A stretch of 64,000 nucleotides of DNA, taken from positions 215,186,325-215,250,324 of the forward strand of contig OV050030.1 of assembly GCA_920105625.2 (NCBI GenBank), written 5' to 3'. Under the pieces are notes generated by a model. The model searched no databases and had not been told where the DNA came from. It saw only the letters and a program-made list of their open reading frames with translations. Each line of letters begins with the position of its first letter. Position 1 is the stretch's first letter. Source of the stretch: Clusia tigrina. Lineage: Eukaryota; Arthropoda; Insecta; Diptera; Clusiidae. A program made the position numbers and the translations under genes. Shown in pieces: positions 48,461 through 63,340 of this stretch.

Positions 48461-51400
48461 ACCTCTTATCAATTTAAGCTATCGCTCATAGCTATGCTAC
48501 CTTTGAGTCGCAAATCAAAGACTGCTAAACCTTCAAATGGCCCTAACTTCTATACAGTGCGTCCTATACCTATCAAAGTTTGCAACAATCAAATGCTTGT
48601 AACCTTTTACTGGAGCATAATAAAATCTTGAAATTTTGTGACAATAAAGTACTTGAGCCTCTTTTCAATTTAAGCTATCGCTCATAGCTATGCTACCCTC
48701 GAGTCCCAAATCAAACACTGATAAAACTTCAAATGGCCCTAACTTCTATACGGTGTGTCCTATACCTCTCAAAGTTTGCAACAATCAAATGCTTGTAACT
48801 TTTTACTGGAGCATAATAAAATCTTGAAATTTTGTGACAATAAAGTAATCGAGCCTCTTGTCAATTTAAGCTATCACTCATAGCTATGCTACCCTTGAGT
48901 ACCAAATCAAACACAGATAAAACTTCAAATGGCCCTAACTTCTATACGGTGCGTCCTATACCTATCAAAGTTTGCAACAATCAAATGCTTGTAACTTTTT
49001 ACTGGAGCATAATAAAATCTTGAAATTTTGTGACAATAAAGTACTCGAGCCTCTTGTCAATTTAAGCTGTCGCTCATAGCTATGCTACCCTTGAGTCGCA
49101 AATCAAAGACTGCTAAACCTTCAAATGGCCCTAAATTCTATAGAGTGCGTCCTATACCTATCAAAGTTTGCAACAATCAAATGCTTGTAACCTTTTATTG
49201 GAGCATAATAAAATCTGGAAATTTTGTGACAATAAAGTACTCGAGCCTCTTGTCAATTTAAGCTATCACTCATAGCTATGCTACCCTTGAGTCCAAAATC
49301 AAACACTGATAAAACTTCAAATGGCCCTAACTTCTATACGGTGCGTCCTACACCTATCAAAGTTTGCAACAATCAAATGCTTGGAACTTTTTACTGGAGC
49401 GTCATAAAACCTTGACATTTGGTGACAATAAAGTACCCGTGCCTCTTGTCAATTAATGTTGTCGCTCATTGCTATGCTACCCTTGAGTCCCAAATCAAAC
49501 ACTGATAAAACAATGGCCCTAAATTCTGTAGTTTCCGTCTTACACTTATCAGAGTTTGCAACAATCAAATGCTTCTAACTTTTTACTGGAGCTTCATAAA
49601 ATCTTGAAATTTTGCGACAATAATGTACTCGAGCCTCTTATCAATTTAAGCTATCGCTCATAGCTATGCTACCTTTGAGTCGCAAATCAAAGACTGCTAA
49701 ACCTTCAAATGGCCCTAAATTCTACACAGTGCGTCCTATACCTATCAAAGTTTGCAACAATCAAATGCTTGTAACCTTTTACTGGAGCATAATAAAATCT
49801 TGAAATATTGTGACAATAAAGTACTTGAGCCTCTTTTCAATTTAAGCTATCGCTCATAGCTATGCTACCCTCGAGTCCCAAATCAAACACTGATAAAACT
49901 TCAAATGGCCCTACCTTTTATACGGTGCGTCCTACACCTATCAAAGTTTGCAACAATCAAATGCTTATAACTTTTTATTGGAGCGTAATAAAGTCTTGAA
50001 ATTTTGTGACAATAAAGTAGTCGAGGCTCTTGTCAATTTAAGGTATCGCTCATAGCTATGCTACCCTTGAGTCCCGAATCAAACACTGATAAAACTTCAA
50101 GTGGCCCTAACATCTATACGGTGCGTCCTATACCTATCAAAGTTTGCAACAATCAAATGCTTGTAAATTTTTACTAGAGCATAATAAAATCTTGAAATTT
50201 TGTGACAATAAAGTAATCGAGCCTCTTGTCAATTTTAGCTATCACTCATAGCTATGCTACCCTTGAGTCCCAAATCAAACACAGATAAAACTTCAAATGG
50301 CCCTAACTTCTATACGGTTCGTCCTATACCTATCAAAGTTTGCAACAATCAAATGCTTGTAAATTTTTACTGGAGCATAATAAAATCTTGAAATTTTGTG
50401 AAAATAAAGTACTCGAGCCTCTTGTCAATTTAAGCTATCACTCATAGCTATGCTACCCTTGAGTCTCAAATCAAACACTGATAAAACTTCAAATGGCCCT
50501 AACTTTTATACGGTGCGCCCTACACCTATCAAAGTTTGCAACAATCAAATTCTTATAACTTTTTATTGGAGCGTAATAAAGTCTTGAAATTTTGTGACAA
50601 TAAAGTAGTCGAGGCTCTTGTCAATTTAAGGTATCGCTCATAGCTATGCTACCCTTGAGTCCCAAATCAAACACTGATAAAACTTCAAATGGCCCTAACT
50701 TTTATACGGTGCGTCCCACACCTATCAAAGTTTGCAACAATCAAATGCTTGGAACTTTTTACTGGAGCGTCATAAAACCTTGAAAATTGGTGACAATAAA
50801 GTACCCGTGCCTCTTGTCAATTAAAGTTGTCGCTCATTGCTATGCTACCCTTGAGTCCCAAATCAAACACAGATAAAACAATGGCCCTAAATTCTGTAGT
50901 TTGCGTCTTACACTTATCAGAGTTTGCAACAATCAAATGCTTCTAACTTTTTACTGGAGCTTCATAAAATCTTGAAATTTTGCGACAATAATGTACTCGA
51001 GCCTCTTATCAATTTAAGCTATCGCTCATAGCTATGCTACCTTTGAGTCGCAAATCAAAGACTGCTAAACCTTCAAATGGCCCTCAATTCTATACAGAGC
51101 GTCCTATACCTATCAAAGTTTGCAACAATCAAATGCTTGTAACCTTTTACTGGAGCATAATAAAATCTTGAAATTTTGTGACAATAAAGTACTTGAGCCT
51201 CTTTTCAATTTAAGCTATCGCTCATAGCTATGCTACCCTCGAGTCCCAAATCAAACACTGATAAAACTTCAAATGGCCCTACCTTTTATACGGTGCGTCC
51301 TACACCTATCAAAGTTTGCAACAATCAAATGCTTATAACTTTTTATTGGAGCGTAATAAAGTCTTGAAATTTTGTGACAATAAAGTAGTCGAGGCTCTTG

Positions 51401-53340
51401 TCAATTTAAGCTATCGCTCATAGCTATGCTACCCTTGAGTCCCGAATCAAACACTGATAAAACTTCAAGTGGCCCTAACATCTATACGGTGCGTCCTATA
51501 CCTATCAAAGTTTGCAACAATCAAATGCTTGTAACTTTTTACTAGAGCATAATAAAATCTTGAAATTTTGTGACAATAAAGTAATCCAGAATCTTGTCAA
51601 TTTAAGCTATCACTCATAGCTATGCTACCCTTGAGTCCCAAATCAAACACAGATAAAACTTCAAATGGCCCTAACTTCTATACGGTTCGTCCTATACCTA
51701 TCAAAGTTTGCAACAATCAAATGCTTGTAAATTTTTACTGGAGCATAATAAAATCTTGAAATTTTGTGAAAATAAAGTACTCGAGCCTCTTGTCAATTTA
51801 AGCTATCACTCATAGCTATGCTACCCTTGAGTCCCAAATCAAACACTGATAAAACTTCAAATGGCCCTAACTTTTATACGGTGCGTTCCACACCTATCAA
51901 AGTTTGCAACAATCAAATGCTTATAATTTTTTATTGGAGCGTAATAAAGTCTTGAAATTTTGTTACAATAAAGTAGTCGAGGCTCTTGTCAATTTAAGGT
52001 ATCGCTCATAGCTATGCTACCATTGAGTCCCAAATCAAACACTGATAAAACTTCAAATGGCCCTAACTTTTATACGGTGCGTCCCACACCTATCAAAGTT
52101 TGCAACAATCAAATGCTTGGAACTTTTTACTGGAGCGTCATAAAACCTTGAAAATTGGTGACAATAAAGTACCCGTGCCTCTTGTCAATTAAAGTTGTCG
52201 CTCATTGCTATGCTACCCTTGAGTCCCAAATCAAACACAGATAAAACAATGGCCCTAAATTCTGTAGTTTGCGTCTTACACTTATCAGAGTTTGCAACAA
52301 TCAAATGCTTCTAACTTTTTACTGGAGCTTCATAAAATCTTGAAATTTTGCGACAATAATGTACTCGAGCCTCTTATCAATTTAAGCTATCGCTCATAGC
52401 TATGCTACCTTTGAGTCGCAAATCAAAGACTGCTAAACCTTCAAATGGCCCTCAATTCTATACAGAGCGTCCTATACCTATCAAAGTTTGCAACAATCAA
52501 ATGCTTGTAACCTTTTACTGGAGCATAATAAAATCTTGAAATTTTGTGACAATAAAGTACTTGAGCCTCTTTTCAATTTAAGCTATCGCTCATAGCTATG
52601 CTACCCTCGAGTCCCAAATCAAACACTGATAAAACTTCAAATGGCCCTACCTTTTATACGGTGCGTCCTACACCTATCAAAGTTTGCAACAATCAAATGC
52701 TTATAACTTTTTATTGGAGCGTAATAAAGTCTTGAAATTTTGTGACAATAAAGTAGTCGAGGCTCTTGTCAATTTAAGGTATCGCTCATAGCTATGCTAC
52801 CCTTGAGTCCCGAATCAAACACTGATAAAACTTCAAGTGGCCCTAACATCTATACGGTGCGTCCTATACCTATCAAAGTTTGCAACAATCAAATGCTTGT
52901 AACTTTTTACTAGAGCATAATAAAATCTTGAAATTTTGTGACAATAAAGTAATCCAGAATCTTGTCAATTTAAGCTATCACTCATAGCTATGCTACCCTT
53001 GAGTCCCAAATCAAACACAGATAAAACTTCAAATGGCCCTAACTTCTTTACGGTTCGTCCTATACCTATCAAAGTTTGCAACAATCAAATGCTTGTAAAT
53101 TTTTACTGGAGCATAATAAAATCTTGAAATTTTGTGAAAATAAAGTACTCGAGCCTCTTGTCAATTTAAGCTATCACTCATAGCTATGCTACCCTTGAGT
53201 CCCAAATCAAACACTGATAAAACTTCAAATGGCCCTAACTTTTATACGGTGCGTTCCACACCTATCAAAGTTTGCAACAATCAAATGCTTATAATTTTTT
53301 ATTGGAGCGTAATAAAGTCTTGAAATTTTGTTACAATAAA
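48461..53340 (+). repeat. ~1368-bp higher-order repeat
   Basis: The CCTCTTATCAATTTAAGC that follows the TTTTGCGACAATAATG subtype lies at about 49632, 51001 and 52369, steps of 1369 and 1368 bp, or seven monomers. The copy before it is 1171 bp upstream, or six monomers. The 50.7 and 52.1 kb copies share private variants (CTTGAAAATTGGTGAC, TATACAGAGCG, AATCCAGAATC), so they are the youngest pair. Boundaries are approximate. Confidence 0.82.
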
Positions 53341-56300
53341 GTAATCGAGCCTCTTGTCAATTTAAGCTATCACTCATAGCTATGCTACCCTTGAGTCCCA
53401 AATCAAACACAGATAAAACTTCAAATGGCCCTAACTTCTATACGGTTCGTCCTATACCTATCAAAGTTTGCAACAATCAAATGCTTGTAAATTTTTACTG
53501 GAGCATAATAAAATCTTGAAATTTTGTGAAAATAAAGTACTCGAGCCTCTTGTCAATTTAAGCTGTCACTCATAGCTATGCTACCCTTGAGTCCCAAATC
53601 AAACACTGATAAAACTTCAAATGGCCCTAACTTTTATACGGTGTGTCCCACACCTATCAAAGTTTGCAACAATCAAATGCTTATAACTTTTTATTGGAGC
53701 GTAATAAAGTCTTGAAATTTTGTGACAATAAAGTAGTCGAGGCTCTTGTCAATTTAAGGTATCGCTCATAGCTATGCTACCCTTGAGTCCTAAATCAAAC
53801 ACTGATAAAACTTCAAATGGCCCTAACTTCTATACGGTGCGTCCTATACTTAATAAAGTTTGCAACAATCAAATGCTTGTAACTTTTTACTGGAGCATAA
53901 TAAAATCTTGAAATTTTGTTACAATAAAGTAATCGAGCCTCTTGTCAATTTAAGCTATCACTCATATCTATGCTACCCTTGAGTACCAAATCAAACACAG
54001 ATAAAACTTCAAATGGCCCTAACTTCTATACGGTGCGTCCTATACCTATCAAAGTTTGCAACAATCAAATGCTTGTAACTTTTTACTGGAGCATAATAAA
54101 ATCTTGAAATTTTGTGACAATAAAGTACTCGAGCCTCTTGTCAATTTAAGCTGTCGCTCATAGCTATGCTACCCTTGAGTCGCAAATCATAGACTGCTAA
54201 ACCTTCAAATGGCCCTAAATTCTATACAGTGCGTCCTATACCTATCAAAGTTTGCAACAATCAAATGCTTGTAACCTTTTATTGGAGCATAATAAAATCT
54301 GGAAATTTTGTGACAATAAAGTACTCGAGCCTCTTGTCAATTTAAGCTATCACTCATAGCTATGCTACCCTTGAGTCCAAAATCAAACACTGATAAAACT
54401 TCAAATGGCCCTAACTTCTATACGGTGCGTCCTACACCTATCAAAGTTTGCAACAATCAAATGCTTGGAACTTTTTACTGGAGCGTCATAAAACCTTGAA
54501 ATTTGGTGACAATAAAGTACCCGTGCCTCTTGTCAATTAAAGTTGTCGCTCATTGCTATGCTACCCTTGAGTCCCAAATCAAACACTGATAAAACAATGG
54601 CCCTACATTCTGTAGTTTGCGTCTTACACTTATCAGAGTTTGCAACAATCAAATGCTTCTAACTTTTTACTTGAGCTTCATAAAATCTTGAAATTTTGCG
54701 ACAATAATGTACTCGAGCCTCTTATCAATTTAAGCTATCGCTCATAGCTATGCTACCCTTGAGTCGCAAATCAAAGACTGCTAAACCTTCAAATGGCCCT
54801 AAATTCTATACAGTGCGTCCTATACCTATCAAAGTTTGCAACAATCAAATGCTTGTAACTTTTTACTGGAGCATAATAAAATCTTGAAATTTTGTGACAA
54901 TAAAGTACTTGAGCCTCTTTTCAATTTAAGCTATCGCTCATAGCTATGCTACCCTCGAATCCCAAATCAAACACTGATAAAACTTCAAATGGCCCTACCT
55001 TTTATACGGTGCGTCCTACACCCATCAAAGTTTGCAACAATCAAATGCTTATAACTTTTTATTGGAGCGTAATAAAATCTTGAAATTTTATGACAATAAA
55101 GTAGTCGAGGCTCTTGTCAATTTAAGCTATCACTCATAGCTATGCTACCCTTGAGTCCCGAGTCAAACACAGATAAAACTTCAAATGGCCCTAACTTCTA
55201 TACGGTTCGTCCTATACCTATCAAAGTTTGCAACAATCAAATGCTTGTAACTTTTTACTAGAGCATAATAAAATCTTGAAATTTTGTGACAATAAAGTAA
55301 TCGAGCCTCTTGTCAATTTAAGCTATCACTCATAGCTATGCTACCCTTGAGTCCCAAATCAAACACAGATAAAACTTCAAATGGCCCTAACTTCTATACG
55401 GTTCGTCCTATACCTATCAAAGTTTGCAACAATCAAATGCTTGTAAATTTTTACTGGAGCATAATAAAATCTTGAAATTTTTTGAAAATAAAGTACTCGA
55501 GCCTCTTGTCAATTTAAGCTATCACTCATAGCTATGCTACCCTTGAGTCCCAAATCAAACACTGATAAAACTTCAAATGGCCCTAACTTTTATACGGTGC
55601 GTCCCACACCTATCAAAGTTTGCAACAATCAAATGCTTATAATTTTTTATTGGAGCGTAAAAAAGTCTTGAAATTTTGTGACAATAAAGTAGTCGAGGCT
55701 CTTGTCAATTTAAGGTATTGCTCATAGCTATGCTACCCTTGAGTCCTAAATCAAACACTGATAAAACTTCAAATGGCCCTAACTTCTATACGGTGCGTCC
55801 TATACCTATCAAAGTTTGCAACAATCAAATGCTTGTAACTTTTTACTGGAGCATAATAAAATCTTGAAATTTTGTTACAATAAAGTAATCGAGCCTCTTG
55901 TCAATTTAAGCTATCACTCATAGCTATGCTACCCTTGAGTACCAAATCAAACACAGATAAATTTTCAAATGGCCCTAACTTCTATACGGTGCATCCTATA
56001 CCTAGCAAAGTTTGCAACAATCAAATGCTTGTAACTTTTTACTGGAGCATAATAAAATCTTGAAATTTTGTGACAATAAAGTACTCGAGCCTCTTGTCAA
56101 TTTAAGCTGTCGCTCATAGCTATGCTACCCTTGAGTCGCAAATCAAAGACTGCTAAACCTTCAAATGGCCCTAAATTCTATACAGTGCGTCCTATACCTA
56201 TCAAAGTTTGCAACAATCAAATGCTTGTAACCTTTTATTGGAGCATAATAAAATCTGGAAATTTTGTGACAATAAAGTACTCGAGCCTCTTGTCAATTTA

Positions 56301-57639
56301 AGCTATCACTCATAGCTATGCTACCCTTGAGTCCCAAATCAAACACTGATAAAACTTCAAATGGCCCTAACTTTTATACGGTGCGTCCCACACCTATCAA
56401 AGTTTGCAACAATCAAATGCTTATAATTTTTTATTGGAGCGTAAAAAAGTCTTGAAATTTTGTGACAATAAAGTAGTCGAGGCTCTTGTCAATTTAAGGT
56501 ATTGCTCATAGCTATGCTACCCTTGAGTCCTAAATCAAACACTGATAAAACTTCAAATGGCCCTAACTTCTATACGGTGCGTCCTACACCTATCAAAGTT
56601 TGCAACAATCAAATGCTTGGAACTTTTTACTGGAGCGTCATAAAACCTTGAAATTTGGTGACAATAAAGTACCCGTGCCTCTTGTCAATTAAAGTTGTCG
56701 CTCATTGCTATGCTACCCTTGAATCCCAAATCAAACACTGATAAAACAATGGCCCTAAATTCTGTAGTTTGCGTCTTACACTTATCAGAGTTTGCAACAA
56801 TCAAATGCTTCTAACTTTTTACTGGAGCTTCATAAAATCTTGAAATTTTGCGACAATAATGTACTCGAGCCTCTTATCAATTTAAGCTTTCGCTCATAGC
56901 TATGCTACCTTTGAGTCGCAAATCAAAGACTGCTAAACCTTCAAATGGCCCTAAATTCTATACAGTGCGTCCTATACCTATCAAAGTTTGCAACATAAAA
57001 TGCTTGTAACTTTTAACTGGAGCGTCATAAAATTTTGAAATTTTGTGACATTAAAGTACTCGAGCCTCTTGTCAATTTAAGCTATCACTTATAGCTATGC
57101 TACCCTTGAGTCCCAAACCAAACACAGATAAATCTTCAAATGGCCCTAACTTCTATACGGTGCGTCCTATACCTATCAAAGTTTGCAACAATCAAATGCT
57201 TGTAACTTTTTACTGGAGCATAATAAAATCTTGAAATTTTGTGACAATAAAGTACTCGAGCCTCTTGTCAATTTAAGCTATCACTCATAACTATGCTACC
57301 CTTGAGTCCCAAATCAAACACTGATAAAAATTCTAATGGCCCTAACTTCTATACTGTGCGTCCTACACCTATCAAAATTTGGAACAATCAAATGCTTGGA
57401 ACTTTTTACTAGAGCGTCATAAAACCTTGAAATTTGGTGACAATAAAGTACTCGTGCCTCTTGTCAATTAAAGTTGTCGCTCATTGCTATGCTACCCTTG
57501 AGTCCCAAATCAAACACTGATAAAACAACGGCCCTAAATTCTCTAGTTTGCGTCTTACACTTATCAGAGTTTGCAACAAACAAATGCTTGTAACTTTTTA
57601 TTGGAGCTTCATAAAATCTTGAAATTTTGCGACAATAAT

Positions 57640-57670
57640 GTACTCGAGCCTCTCAAACACTGATAAAACT
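57640..57670 (+). repeat. Truncated monomer junction
   Basis: TACTCGAGCCTCT is joined directly to CAAACACTGATAAAAC, dropping the segment that carries the CATAGCTATG palindrome and CTACCCTTGAGTC. It is one of few monomers lacking the most conserved block. Confidence 0.8.
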
Positions 57671-57840
57671 TCAAATGGGCCTAAATGTTATACGGTGCGT
57701 CCTACACCTATCAAAGTTTGCAACAATCAAATGCTTATAACTTTTTATTGGAGCGTAATAAAGTCTTGAAATTTTGTGACAATAAAGTAGTCGAGGCTCT
57801 TGTCAATTAAAGTTGTCGCTCATTGCTATACTACCCTTGA

Positions 57841-60800
57841 GTCCCAAATCAAACACTGATAAAACAATGGCCCTAAATGCTGTAGTTTGCGTCTTACACT
57901 TATCAGAGTTTGCAACAATCAAATGCTTCTAACTTTCTACTGGAGCTTCATAAAATCTTGAAATTTTGCGACAATAATGTACTCGAGCCTCTTATCAATT
58001 TAAGCTATCGCTCATAGCTATGCTATCCTTGAGTCGCAAATCAAGGACTGCTAAACCTTCAAATGGCCCTAAATTCTATACAGTGCGTCCTATACCTATC
58101 AAAGTTTGCAACAATCAAATGCTTGTAACTTTTTACTGGAGCATAATAAAATCTTGAAATTTTGTGACAATAAAGTACTCGAGACTCTTGTCAATTTAAG
58201 CTATCACTCATAGCTATGCTACCCTTGATTCCCAAATCAAACACTGATAAAACTTCAAATGGCCCTAACTTCTATACGGTGCGTCCTACACCTATCAAAG
58301 TTTGCAACAATCAAATGCTTGCAACTTTTTACTGGAGCGTCATAGAACCTTGGAATTTGGTGACAATAAAGTACACGAGCCTCTTTTCAATTTAAGCTTT
58401 CGCTCATAGCTATGCTACCCTAGAGTCCCAAATCAAACACTGATAAAACTTCAAAGGCCCTAACTTTTATACGGTGCGTCCTACACCTATCAAAGTTTGC
58501 AACAATCAAATGCTTGCAACTTTTTACTGGAGCGTCATAAAACCTTGAAATTTGGTGACAATAAAGTACTCGTGCCTCTTGTCAATTAAAGTTGTCGCTC
58601 ATTGCTATGCTACCCTTGAGTCCCAAATCAAACACTGATAAAACAATGGCCCTAATTTTTGTAGTTTGCGTCTTACACTTATCAGAGTTTGCAACAATCA
58701 AATGCTTGTAACTTTTTACTGGAGCTTCATAAAATCTTGAAATTTTGCGACAATAATGTACTCGAGCCTCTCTTCAATTTAAGCTATCGCTCATAGCTAT
58801 GCTACCCTCGAGTCCCAAATCAAACACTGATAAAACTTCAAAGGCCCTAACTTTTATACGGTGCGTCCTATACCTATCAAAGTTTGCAACAATCAAATTC
58901 TTGCAACTTTTTACTGGAGCGTCATAAAACCTTGAAATTTGGTGACAATAAAGTACTCGAGCTTCTTTTCAATTTAAGATATCGCTCATAGCTATGCGAC
59001 CCTCGAGTCCCAAATCAAACACTGATAAAACTTCAAAGGCCCTAACTTTTATACGGTGCGTCCTATACCTATCAAAGTTTGCAACAATCAAATGCTTATA
59101 ACTTTTTATTGGAGCGTAATAAAGTCTTGAAATTTTGTGACAATAAAGTAGTCGAGGCTCTTGTCAATTTAAGGTATCGCTCATAGCTATGCTACCCTTG
59201 AGTCCCGAATCAAACACTGATAAAACTTCAAATGGCCCTAACTTCTATACGGTGCGTCCTATACTTATCAAAGTTTGCAACAATCAAATGCTTGTAACTT
59301 TTTACTAGAGCATAATAAAATCTTGAAATTTTCTGACAATAAAGTAATCGAGCCTCTTGTCAATTTAAGCTATCACTCATAGCTATGCTACCCTTGAGTC
59401 CCAAATCAAAAACAGATAAAACTTCAAATGGCCCTAACTTCTATACGGTTCGTCCTATACCTAACAAAGTTTGCATCAATCAAATGCTTGTAACTTTTTA
59501 CTGGAGCATAATAAAATCTTGAAATTTTGTGACAATAAAGTACTCGAGCCTCTTGTCAATTTTAGCTATCACTCATAGATATGCTACCCTTGAGTCCCAA
59601 ATCAAACACTGATAAAACTTCAAATGGCCCTAACTTCTATACGGTGCGATATATACCTATCAACGAATGAAACATTCAAATGCTTGTAACTTTTAACTGG
59701 AGCGTCATAAAATTTTGAAATTTTGTGACATTAAAGTACTCGAGCCTCTTATCAATTTAAGGTATAGCTCATAACTATGCTACCCTTGAGTCGCTAATCA
59801 AAGAATGCTAAACCTTCAAATGGACCTAACTTCTATACGGTGCATCCTATACCTATCAAAGTTTGCAACAATCAAATGCTTGTAACTTTTTACTGGAGCA
59901 TAATAAAATCTTGAAATTTTGTGACAATAAAGTACTCGAGCCTCTTGACAATTTAAGCTATCACTCATAGCTATGCTACCCTTGAGTCCAAAATCAAACA
60001 CTGATAAAACTTCAAATGGCCCTAACTTCTATACGGTGCGTCCTACACCTATCAAAGTTTCCAACAATCAAATTCTTGCAACTTTTTACTGGAGCGTCAT
60101 AAAACCTTGAAATTTGGTGACAATAAAGTACTCGAGCTTCTTTTCAATTTAAGATATCGCTCATAGCTATGCGACCCTCGAGTCCCAAATCAAACACTGA
60201 TAAAACTTCAAATGGCCCTAACTTTTATACGGTGCGTCCTACACCTATCAAAGTTTGCAACAATCAAATGCTTATAACTGTTTATTGGAGCGTAATAAAG
60301 TCTTTAAATTTTGTGACAATAAAGTAGTCGAGGCTCTTGTCAATTTAAGGTATCGCTCATAGCTATGCTACCCTTGAGTCCTAAATCAAACACTGATAAA
60401 ACTTCAAAGGCCCTAACTTTTATACGGTGCGTCCTACACCTATCAAAGTTTGCAACAATCAAATGCTTGCAACTTTTTACTGGAGCGTCATAAAACCTTG
60501 AAATTTGGTGACAATAAAGTACTCGTGCCTCTTGTCAATTAAAGTTGTCGCTCATTGCTATGCTACCCTTGAGTCCCAAATCAAACACTGATAAAACAAT
60601 GGCCCTAAATGCTGTAGTTTGCGTCTTACACTTATCAGAGTTTGCAACAATCAAATGCTTCTAACTTTCTACTGGAGCTTCATAAAATCTTGAAATTTTG
60701 CGACAATAATGTACTCGAGCCTCTTATCAATTTAAGCTATCGCTCATAGCTATGCTATCCTTGAGTCGCAAATCAAGGACTGCTAAACCTTCAAATGGCC

Positions 60801-63340
60801 CTAAATTCTATACAGTGCGTCCTATACCTATCAAAGTTTGCAACAATCAAATGCTTGTAACTTTTTATTGGAGCGTAATAAAGTCTTGAAATTTTGTGAC
60901 AATAAAGTAGTCGAGGCTCTTGTCAATTAAAGTTGTCGCTCATTGCTATACTACCCTTGAGTCCCAAATCAAACACTGATAAAACAATGGCCCTAAATGC
61001 TGTAGTTTGCGTCTTACACTTATCAGAGTTTGCAACAATCAAATGCTTCTAACTTTCTACTGGAGCTTCATAAAATCTTGAAATTTTGCGACAATAATGT
61101 ACTCGAGCCTCTTATCAATTTAAGCTATCGCTCATAGCTATGCTATCCTTGAGTCGCAAATCAAGGACTGCTAAACCTTCAAATGGCCCTAAATTCTATA
61201 CAGTGCGTCCTATACCTATCAAAGTTTGCAACAATCAAATGCTTGTAACTTTTTACTGGAGCATAATAAAATCTTGAAATTTTGTGACAATAAAGTACTC
61301 GAGACTCTTGTCAATTTAAGCTATCACTCATAGCTATGCTACCCTTGATTCCCAAATCAAACACTGATAAAACTTCAAATGGCCCTAACTTCTATACGGT
61401 GCGTCCTACACCTATCAAAGTTTGCAACAATCAAATGCTTGCAACTTTTTACTGGAGCGTCATAGAACCTTGGAATTTGGTGACAATAAAGTACACGAGC
61501 CTCTTTTCAATTTAAGCTTTCGCTCATAGCTATGCTACCCTAGAGTCCCAAATCAAACACTGATAAAACTTCAAAGGCCCTAACTTTTATACGGTGCGTC
61601 CTACACCTATCAAAGTTTGCAACAATCAAATGCTTGCAACTTTTTACTGGAGCGTCATAAAACCTTGAAATTTGGTGACAATAAAGTACTCGTGCCTCTT
61701 GTCAATTAAAGTTGTCGCTCATTGCTATGCTACCCTTGAGTCCCAAATCAAACACTGATAAAACAATGGCCCTAATTTTTGTAGTTTGCGTCTTACACTT
61801 ATCAGAGTTTGCAACAATCAAATGCTTGTAACTTTTTACTGGAGCTTCATAAAATCTTGAAATTTTGCGACAATAATGTACTCGAGCCTCTCTTCAATTT
61901 AAGCTATCGCTCATAGCTATGCTACCCTCGAGTCCCAAATCAAACACTGATAAAACTTCAAAGGCCCTAACTTTTATACGGTGCGTCCTATACCTATCAA
62001 AGTTTGCAACAATCAAATGCTTATAACTTTTTATTGGAGCGTAATAAAGTCTTGAAATTTTGTGACAATAAAGTAGTCGAGGCTCTTGTCAATTTAAGGT
62101 ATCGCTCATAGCTATGCTACCCTTGAGTCCCGAATCAAACACTGATAAAACTTCAAATGGCCCTAACTTCTATACGGTGCGTCCTATACTTATCAAAGTT
62201 TGCAACAATCAAATGCTTGTAACTTTTTACTAGAGCATAATAAAATCTTGAAATTTTCTGACAATAAAGTAATCGAGCCTCTTGTCAATTTAAGCTATCA
62301 CTCATAGCTATGCTACCCTTGAGTCCCAAATCAAAAACAGATAAAACTTCAAATGGCCCTAACTTCTATACGGTTCGTCCTATACCTATCAAAGTTTGCA
62401 ACAATCAAATGCTTGTAACTTTTTACTGGAGCATAATAAAATCTTGAAATTTTGTGACAATAAAGTAGTCGAGGCTCTTGTCAATTTAAGGTATCGCTCA
62501 TAGCTATGCTACCCTTGAGTCCCGAATCAAACACTGATAAAACTTCAAATGGCCCTAACTTCTATACGGTGCGTAATATACTTATCAAAGTTTGCAACAA
62601 TCAAATGCTTGTAACTTTTTACTAGAGCATAATAAAATCTTGAAATTTTGTGACAATAAAGTACTCGAGCCTCTTGTCAATTTTAGCTATCACTCATAGA
62701 TATGCTACCCTTGAGTCCCAAATCAAACACTGATAAAACTTCAAATGGCCCTAACTTCTATACGGTGCGATATATACCTATCAACGAATGAAACATTCAA
62801 ATGCTTGTAACTTTTAACTGGAGCGTCATAAAATTTTGAAATTTTGTGACATTAAAGTACTCGAGCCTCTTATCAATTTAAGCTATAGCTCATAACTATG
62901 CTACCCTTGAGTCGCTAATCAAAGAATGCTAAACCTTCAAATGGACCTAACTTCTATACGGTGCATCCTATACCTATCAAAGTTTGCAACAATCAAATGC
63001 TTGTAACTTTTTACTGGAGCATAATAAAATCTTGAAATTTTGTGACAATAAAGTACTCGAGCCTCTTGACAATTTAAGCTATCACTCATAGCTATGCTAC
63101 CCTTGAGTCCAAAATCAAACACTGATAAAACTTCAAATGGCCCTAACTTCTATACGGTGCGTCCTACACCTATCAAAGTTTCCAACAATCAAATTCTTGC
63201 AACTTTTTACTGGAGCGTCATAAAACCTTGAAATTTGGTGACAATAAAGTACTCGAGCTTCTTTTCAATTTAAGATATCGCTCATAGCTATGCGACCCTC
63301 GAGTCCCAAATCAAACACTGATAAAACTTCAAAGGCCCTA
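57841..63340 (+). repeat. 3.1-kb segmental duplication in the satellite
   Basis: Sequence from 57841 repeats at 60961 (offset 3120 bp, 16 monomers) in exact register for about 1.05 kb, including rare variants such as CTAAATGCTGTAG, TTGAGTCGCAAATCAAGGAC and CTTCAAAGGCCC. Near 58895/62015 the second copy lacks one monomer, and the match resumes at an offset of about 2925 bp. From about 62.4 kb more monomer-sized differences appear. This is the signature of unequal exchange in whole-monomer steps. Confidence 0.82.
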
